A stretch of DNA of 64,000 bases from AWTP1-13 sp033764875 (GTDB taxonomy: Bacteria; Pseudomonadota; Alphaproteobacteria; Rhizobiales; Hyphomicrobiaceae). Within the stretch, counting starts at the first letter, position 1. Every line of letters begins with the position of its first letter. The DNA is taken from assembly GCA_033764875.1 (NCBI GenBank), contig JANRIO010000008.1:1-64000 (forward strand), given 5' to 3'. Below, one piece after another: positions 57,865 to 64,000 of this stretch. The position numbers were made by a program, and so were the translations under genes. The notes beneath the pieces are model-generated. The model ran no database searches. It had not been told where the DNA came from and worked only from the letters and a program-made list of their open reading frames with translations.

Positions 57865-58842
57865 TCAAAGACTGCGGCCGATCCCCAGGAATTTCTCGTG
57901 GCGCTGGGCGCGGACCGCCTCGGGGGCTTGTCCGGCGAACTCGTTCAGGGCCTTGGCGAGGGCGTCGCCGGCCCGCTTGATCATCAGCGCCGGGTCGCGG
58001 TGGGCGCCGCCGACGGGCTCCGTGATGATGACGTCGATGACGCCGAGCGTCTTCAGGTCCTGGGCCGTGATCTTCATGCTGGTCGCGGCGTCGATGGCAC
58101 GCGCCGCATCGCGCCAGAGGATCGAGGCTGCGGCCTCCGGCGAGGCGACCGTGTAGATGGCATGCTCCAGCATCAGCACGCGGTTGGCCGTGGCGATGGC
58201 AACGGCGCCGCCGGAGCCGCCCTCGCCGATGACGACGGTGACGATGGGCACGCCCAGCGACAGGCACCGGTCGGTCGAGCGGGCGATCGCCTCGGCCTGC
58301 CCGCGCTCCTCGGCGCCGATGCCGGGATAGGCACCGGCCGTATCGACCAGCGTGATGACTGGCATGGAGAATTTCTCGGCCATGTCCATCAGTCGCACGG
58401 CCTTGCGGTAGCCCTCGGGGCGCGCCATGCCGAAGTTGTGGCGGATGCGGCTCTCGGTGTCGGAGCCCTTCTCGTGGCCGATCACGACCACGGAGCGGCC
58501 GCGGAACTTGCCGACGCCGCCCATGATGGCGGCGTCCTCGGCAAAGTAGCGGTCCCCGGCCATGGGGATGAAGTCCTCGATCAGGCCGTTGACGTAGTCG
58601 AGGCAGTGCGGCCGGTCCGGATGCCGGGCGACCTGCGTCTTCTGCCAGGGGCTCAGCTTCGAGTAGGTGTCGACGAGGGCCGCCTGCGCCTTCTGCTGCA
58701 GCTTGGTGATCTCGTCGTCCAACGACACCGAGGCGTCCTGATCGCTGTTCAGGGTCTTCAGGTCCGCGACCTTGCTCTCGAGCTCCGCAATCGGCTTCTC
58801 GAAGTCGAGGTAGGTGCGCAGCGTCGTTGCAGGGCGATCCAT
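57865..58842 (-). CDS. accA: Acetyl-CoA carboxylase carboxyltransferase subunit alpha
   Basis: A 325-residue subunit that with AccD transfers carboxyl from biotin to acetyl-CoA, starting fatty acid synthesis. TYLDFEKPIAELESKV opens the coiled N-terminus. GDRYFAEDAAIMGG, TLVDTAGAYPGIGAEERGQAEAIA and IGEGGSGGAVAI are the carboxyltransferase signatures. I chose ATG 58842, which gives the normal length. The frame stays open to 58938 and beyond, where it would add a Pro/Glu-rich extension without similarity. xerD lies upstream on the same strand. Confidence 0.94.
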   Translation of the reverse strand: MDRPATTLRTYLDFEKPIAELESKVADLKTLNSDQDASVSLDDEITKLQQKAQAALVDTYSKLSPWQKTQVARHPDRPHCLDYVNGLIEDFIPMAGDRYFAEDAAIMGGVGKFRGRSVVVIGHEKGSDTESRIRHNFGMARPEGYRKAVRLMDMAEKFSMPVITLVDTAGAYPGIGAEERGQAEAIARSTDRCLSLGVPIVTVVIGEGGSGGAVAIATANRVLMLEHAIYTVASPEAAASILWRDAARAIDAATSMKITAQDLKTLGVIDVIITEPVGGAHRDPALMIKRAGDALAKALNEFAGQAPEAVRAQRHEKFLGIGRSL

Positions 58843-59184
58843 CGGCGGGGGGGCTTCTTCGGTTCTTGGCACAGGCCCGGCGTCCTCGCTCACGGACGGG
58901 GACGGCTGGGGCTTGGTCTCGTCTGGCTCGTTGGTCATCGGCGCCGCTGCTTCGAAAAGCCCAAGTGGCGCCGCCGGCTGGACAGTTGTACCGAGCCGCG
59001 CCCAAGTCAAGCCAGCACGTTCAGCGCTTAGCCTGAATGCGCCACAGCCGCCGGCGCAGTACATAGTAAATGGCTGTCATGTAACGGATTTGAGGCAGAG
59101 ACCCGTCGTCCGCCGCAGAACCTGGGAGGTGATGCTCGCAGGCGCCACCGGGGCCGGCGGAGGCGCAGGGCGGGACCGTAAGCT
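58843..59184. other. Gap between xerD and accA
   Basis: The accA frame is open through part of this gap (to about 59064). I regard it as leader sequence, because the encoded stretch is low-complexity and no good ribosome site precedes the earlier ATG at 58938. The accA promoter or an xerD terminator should lie here. I could not identify either convincingly. Confidence 0.4.
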
Positions 59185-60143
<959 letters not shown>

Positions 60144-60147
<4 letters not shown>

Positions 60148-61859
60148 TGGGCTGCCCCGTAGCGCGGCCAGACGGGCAGCAGCGCCTCCAGCGCCAGCCG
60201 GCGCGCGTCCGCCTCGAGGCCGACGCGGCGCAGGGCGCGGATGGTGTCTCCGAGCGGCAGGATGTGGGTGGCGTCGGGGCCTTGCGGACCCAGCGCCTTC
60301 ATGGCGAGGAGGATGGTGCGGGCCGTCTCCTTGCGCTGGGCGCTCTGGGCGAGCTCGGCGAGCGCCCCTGTCTCGGGCAGGTAGCCGCCGTTGGGTTGCG
60401 GCGAGCGGTTGGCGGCGTCCCACAGCGGCACCGGCACGTCGATGTCGAGCGCATCGAGCACGGTCGCCATGCGATGCAGGGCGTCGGGGCTCATGCGGCC
60501 GCGCACCGCGAGCTCCTCGATCACGGCGAGCGAGCCGGGCCGCCAGGTCTTGCGGGCCGGGTCGACGATGTCGATGAGCGCCGTCCAATGCGGCACGGGC
60601 GCGGCCGCCTGCCGCGCCTCCGCCACGCGCCCGGCCGCCAAGAGCGTCTCCGCCGCGATCTCGGCGAGCACCATGTCGCTGCCGAGCGGGGGGCTGCGGG
60701 CGAAGCGGGCCGCGACCACCTCGGCCATCTGCAGGCCGAAGCCGGCGCGCCGCGCCTCGCGCAGCACGCCGCCCAGCGCGCTCGACACCGCCGGTCCCGC
60801 CGCGGCCTGCTCGGACAGGCGGAACTGCTGCGCGCGGCGCAGCACCGGGTCGGCGTCGGCACCGCCGGGAGGAAGCAGCCGGTAGATGTCGGCAACGGCG
60901 TCGGGCCGCACGGCATTGACGCGCAGGCCCGCTTCCGCGGCCACGATGCGGGCGCTGAGGTCGGCGCGCTGGTCGCCGGCGATGACGGCGAGCAGCGCCG
61001 GCTCGGCCCGTTCCGCGAGCTGCCGCGCGTTGACCGGCCCGAGCAGCTCCAGGAAGCGGTAGTCGAGCAGCAGCGCGCGCTTGCCCAGCGCAATGCGCGG
61101 CTTGGTATCCTCGGCGATGCCGGACAGCACCGCCAGGGGAAGCTCGGCCTCCAGGCCTTCCTCCCGGGCCAGGCTGACGGCAAGGCCGGCGGCGTTGCGG
61201 TCGCCGGCGCGGGCCGCGCAGTAGCCGTTCAGCAGCTGGATCTCGCCGCGCAGGCGCTCGGGCAGGCCGGAGCGCGGATCGGTCAGCGAGCGGATGTAGC
61301 CGCAGCCCTTCTCGGCGTCGCCGAGGCCGATGTCCCGCCGCGCCATCAGGGCCGCGATCACCGGGCCCTGCTGCGCGCCGCCGGCCTCGCCCATCTCGGC
61401 GAGCAGGCCGGAGCGGTAGAGGGCCTCCAGACGCACGGCGAGGAAATGATCGGGCGGGGCGCCCGCCGGCGGCGAGGCCTGCGACATCAGCATGCGCTTC
61501 CACAGCCCAAACATGGTCGGCGACTGCGGCGGCAGCTCGAGCGAGCTCAACAGCCTCTCGAGCCCGGCAAGGTCGAGGCCACGCCACAGCTCCAGCGGCA
61601 GGCCCGAGGCGTCGGGCGCGGCGACGGGATCGAGATCCAGGCGCTCCACGGTGGGGGTGCGCGGCTGCGGGCGCTGGTAGCTGCCCGAGGGGCCCTGCGG
61701 CACGTCGGCCGGCACGGGCTCGCGCGCCGGGGGGCGCCGCTCATGGCTGCGCGACGGGCTTTCCTTGAAGGGCGACCAGCCGCTGTCCTGCGCCGCCGCC
61801 TGGCTCGCGAGCGCTGCGGCGCAAAGCGCGACGATCGCCAGCGCGCGCCAGGAGGTCAT
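60144..61859 (-). CDS. Large exported alpha-helical protein of unknown function
   Basis: A 571-residue protein with a signal peptide (MTSWRALAIVALCAAALASQAAAQ). A Pro/Arg-rich linker to about residue 80 precedes a long Ala/Leu-rich helical region, which looks like an alpha-solenoid of irregular helical repeats. I recognise no catalytic motif. Similar proteins sit upstream of xerD in alphaproteobacteria by my recollection. Stop and xerD start overlap, so they are coupled. An in-frame ATG at 61877 is an alternative start. It is probably periplasmic. Confidence 0.8.
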
Positions 61860-61896
61860 GCGGCAAGACAACGGCATGGGGAGGCTGTTTTCCCGC

Positions 61897-62040
61897 TCAG
61901 CGCCGCACCTTGATGCCGACGACGGGCGTCGACATCTCGCGTTGGGGCGGCTCCAGATAGGTCGCCAGGGCGAACAGCGCGCCATAGATGGTTCCGCAGA
62001 TGACGCCCACTACCGCCAGAAATCGGAACAGACTCGGCAT
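61897..62040 (-). CDS. Small single-pass membrane protein
   Basis: A 47-residue protein from ATG 62040 to TGA 61897. Residues 4-27 form one transmembrane helix (FRFLAVVGVICGTIYGALFALATYL). The short tail EPPQREMSTPVVGIKVRR follows. Small proteins with this helix and a following E-P-x-x-R-E-M motif are, from memory, widespread in Hyphomicrobiales at this position. AGGGAG lies about 12 bases upstream. It starts the leftward run with the solenoid protein and xerD. Function unknown. Confidence 0.7.
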   Translation of the reverse strand: MPSLFRFLAVVGVICGTIYGALFALATYLEPPQREMSTPVVGIKVRR

Positions 62041-62221
62041 CGCAGCTCAAGCTCCCTGGCGACTATGGTTCGCGGCCATGGTGACGCTATTATGTCCCTC
62101 GACGCGGCCGCCGCGTGTGGTAAAGCATTTCAACTGCATGCGGCCCTGGGCGCCACACTGCTGATTTGCTTGCAGAAACTGCGGCGCATCGATTGGAAAT
62201 GGCGGGCTCGAGGTAGGAATG

Positions 62222-62866
62222 ATGCGATTCGCCCCGGCAGGCAAAACGCGGGATGCGCGGGCCGCCACCGTCGCCGCCATCCGGCAAGCGCTCGGAACCT
62301 GCTCGATCGTGCTCGTGGGCATGCCCGGGTCGGGCAAGTCGGCTGCGGGCAAGAGGCTCGCGCCGCGCCTGGAGCTGCCGTTCATGGATGCCGACCAGGA
62401 GATCGAGCGGGCGGCGGGCAAGTCGATCGCCGAGATCTTCGCCGAGGACGGCGAGCCCTACTTCCGCGACGGCGAGCGGCGCGTCATCGCGCGCCTCCTC
62501 GCCAACGGCCCGGCGGTGATCGCGACGGGCGGCGGGGCCTTCGTCACGCCGGCGGTGCGCGACAACATTCGCGAGCGTGGCGTATCGGTGTGGCTGCGGG
62601 CGGAGCTGCCGCTGCTGCTGCGGCGCGTGCAGCGGCGTGCGCACCGGCCGCTGCTCGTCAAGGATCCGGAGGGCTCGCTCCGGCGGCTGATGGAGGCGCG
62701 CTACCCGGTCTACGAGACGGCGGACGTCACGGTGGAGGCGCGCGACCTGCCGCACGAGGCCATCGTCAACGATATCATCGACAAGGTGGCCGAGTTCCTG
62801 CGCGCGCGTGACGAGCGCAACCTCGCCGCCGCGACCGCCCCCGCTGACGGGACCACAGCACGGTGA
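62222..62866 (+). CDS. aroK: Shikimate kinase
   Basis: A 214-residue P-loop kinase phosphorylating shikimate in aromatic amino acid synthesis. GMPGSGKSAAGK is the Walker A loop, FMDADQEIE binds shikimate and magnesium, and TGGGAFV is the second substrate motif. RPLLVKDPEG forms the lid. The start is ATG 62222 or the ATG directly before it at 62219; a GAGGTAGG site fits 62222 better. The stop overlaps the aroB start in GTGA. An N-terminal extension of about 27 residues is normal for the rhizobial form. Confidence 0.94.
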   Translation: MRFAPAGKTRDARAATVAAIRQALGTCSIVLVGMPGSGKSAAGKRLAPRLELPFMDADQEIERAAGKSIAEIFAEDGEPYFRDGERRVIARLLANGPAVIATGGGAFVTPAVRDNIRERGVSVWLRAELPLLLRRVQRRAHRPLLVKDPEGSLRRLMEARYPVYETADVTVEARDLPHEAIVNDIIDKVAEFLRARDERNLAAATAPADGTTAR

Positions 62867-64000
62867 TCGCCTCGGGATCCACGGCAGAGCCGGTCAAGGT
62901 CGGCGTCGCGCTCGGTTCGCGCTCTTACGAGGTGCTGATCGGGCCGGGCCTCCTGCGGGACGCCCCGCGGCTGGTGGCGCAGAAGGTGGGCGACGGCCGC
63001 ATCGGCATCGTCACGGACAGCGCCGTTGCGAAGCTGCACCTGGCCAGGCTCGAGGACGCCTTCAAGGCGGGCGGCCGGCACGCCGGCACGTGCGTCGTGC
63101 CGGCCGGCGAGAGCTCCAAGTCGTTCGCGGAGCTGGCCCGCGTGTGTGAGGCGCTGATCTCCATGGGGCTCGAGCGGCGCGACGTCGTGCTCGCGCTCGG
63201 CGGCGGCGTCATCGGCGATCTCGCGGGCTTCGCCGCGAGCATCATCCGGCGCGGCATCCGCTTCGTGCAGGTGCCGACGACGCTGCTGGCGCAGGTCGAC
63301 AGCTCGGTCGGCGGCAAGACCGGCATCAACACGCCGCAGGGCAAGAACCTCGTCGGCAGCTTCCACCAGCCGAGCCTCGTGCTCGCCGACCTCGACGTGC
63401 TCGGCACGCTGCCCGAGCGGCAGTTCCGGGCTGGATACGCGGAAGCCGCCAAGTTCGGCCTCTTGGGAGACGCCGCCTATTTTGACTGGCTCGAGCGCAG
63501 CCACAACGCCGTGTTCGCCCGCGAGCCCGCGGCCCTCGGAGAGGCGATCCGCATCGCCGTCGCCGGCAAGGCCGGCATCGTGGAGCGGGACGAGACGGAG
63601 ACCGGCGAGCGCATGCTGCTCAATCTCGGCCACACCTTCGGGCATGCGCTCGAGGCGTGGGCGGGCTTCTGCGATCGGCTGCTGCACGGGGAGGCCGTCG
63701 CCATCGGCATCGCGCAGGCGTTCCGCTTCTCGGCGGAGCTGGGGCTCGTCGCAGGCGCCGACGCGGCCCGGGTCGAGGCGCACTTGAGAAGCGTTGGCCT
63801 GCCAACTCGGATTGCGCACATCGCCGGTGCCGACCGGCCCACGCCGGAGCTCCTGGTCAGGATCATGGGCCAGGACAAGAAGAACTCGGGCGGGCGCATC
63901 ACCCTGATCCTGGTGCGCGGCATCGGCCAGGCCTTCGCCACGCGCGAGGTCGAGGCCGACGCGGTCGCCCGCTTCCTGGGACGCGAGATCGCACTCGGCA
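62863..64000 (+). CDS. aroB: 3-dehydroquinate synthase, cut by window edge
   Basis: At least 379 codons from GTG 62863, running off the right edge without a stop; family members are about 365-390 residues, so little is missing. It cyclises DAHP to 3-dehydroquinate using NAD and zinc. GGGVIGDLAGFAA is the NAD motif, and QVPTTLLAQVDSSVGGKTGIN the active-site strand. The zinc ligands are in FRAGYAEAAKFGLL and NLGHTFGHALEAW. The start overlaps the aroK stop, so the two are translationally coupled. Confidence 0.95.
   Translation, partial: MIASGSTAEPVKVGVALGSRSYEVLIGPGLLRDAPRLVAQKVGDGRIGIVTDSAVAKLHLARLEDAFKAGGRHAGTCVVPAGESSKSFAELARVCEALISMGLERRDVVLALGGGVIGDLAGFAASIIRRGIRFVQVPTTLLAQVDSSVGGKTGINTPQGKNLVGSFHQPSLVLADLDVLGTLPERQFRAGYAEAAKFGLLGDAAYFDWLERSHNAVFAREPAALGEAIRIAVAGKAGIVERDETETGERMLLNLGHTFGHALEAWAGFCDRLLHGEAVAIGIAQAFRFSAELGLVAGADAARVEAHLRSVGLPTRIAHIAGADRPTPELLVRIMGQDKKNSGGRITLILVRGIGQAFATREVEADAVARFLGREIALG

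Overview
The window is about 64 kb of GC-rich (clearly above 65% by eye) chromosomal DNA. Gene content and order point to an alphaproteobacterium, most likely of the order Hyphomicrobiales (Rhizobiales). The evidence is the murA-DUF2948-hisD-UPF0262-phosphatase block, the dapB-gpmA pair, maf-yacG, tex, the aroK-aroB pair divergent from a xerD-accA strand, an Omp25/31-type beta-barrel protein, and a Bug/TctC binding protein. I cannot name the genus. I found no rRNA, tRNA, CRISPR array, intact insertion sequence or prophage.

Layout. 1-13.8 kb is mostly catabolic: urocanase (cut by the window edge), an alpha/beta hydrolase, an alpha-oxoamine synthase next to a cyclic-nucleotide-binding protein, an agmatinase-type ureohydrolase with an M20 peptidase, a Baeyer-Villiger-type monooxygenase, a solute-binding protein, an MDR reductase and a histidine phosphatase. 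14-19.6 kb holds a periplasmic TPR protein, a two-subunit CoA-transferase-like pair split by a small gene, dapB, gpmA and a DUF4337 membrane protein. 19.6-20.6 kb is a sharply AT-richer island with one membrane-anchored protein of unknown function. 20.6-24.2 kb has leuB and a three-gene operon (sulfopyruvate-decarboxylase-like alpha and beta subunits, then an M20 peptidase). 24.2-25.2 kb is a gene-free repeat cluster. 25-35 kb holds a DUF2130 protein, several flavoenzymes, an ALDH7 dehydrogenase, a GT25 glycosyltransferase and a GMC oxidoreductase. 35-41 kb is the murA-hisD block and an MFS transporter. 41-50 kb holds tex, maf-yacG, universal stress proteins with a c-type cytochrome, a class I amidotransferase-like hydrolase, cysK, a racemase and a thioesterase.

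The most notable system is at 50.5-52.5 kb. A 60-residue protein carries a signal peptide, a VPEID motif, a transmembrane helix and a basic tail. It is followed by an exosortase fused to a CPBP (CAAX-type) protease. This matches the exosortase E/VPEID-CTERM architecture, with the sorting substrate next to its predicted processing enzyme. The substrate has almost no cargo between signal peptide and sorting signal. 52.5-58.8 kb has an outer-membrane beta-barrel, a cytochrome c, a GntR regulator, two L,D-transpeptidases and accA. 59-64 kb has xerD, a long exported protein and a 47-residue membrane protein on the minus strand, and aroK-aroB on the plus strand, with aroB running into the window edge.

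Several families of short palindromic repeats recur in the intergenic spaces. One degenerate protein-like fragment of about 165 bp occurs twice, in opposite orientation, 20 kb apart.
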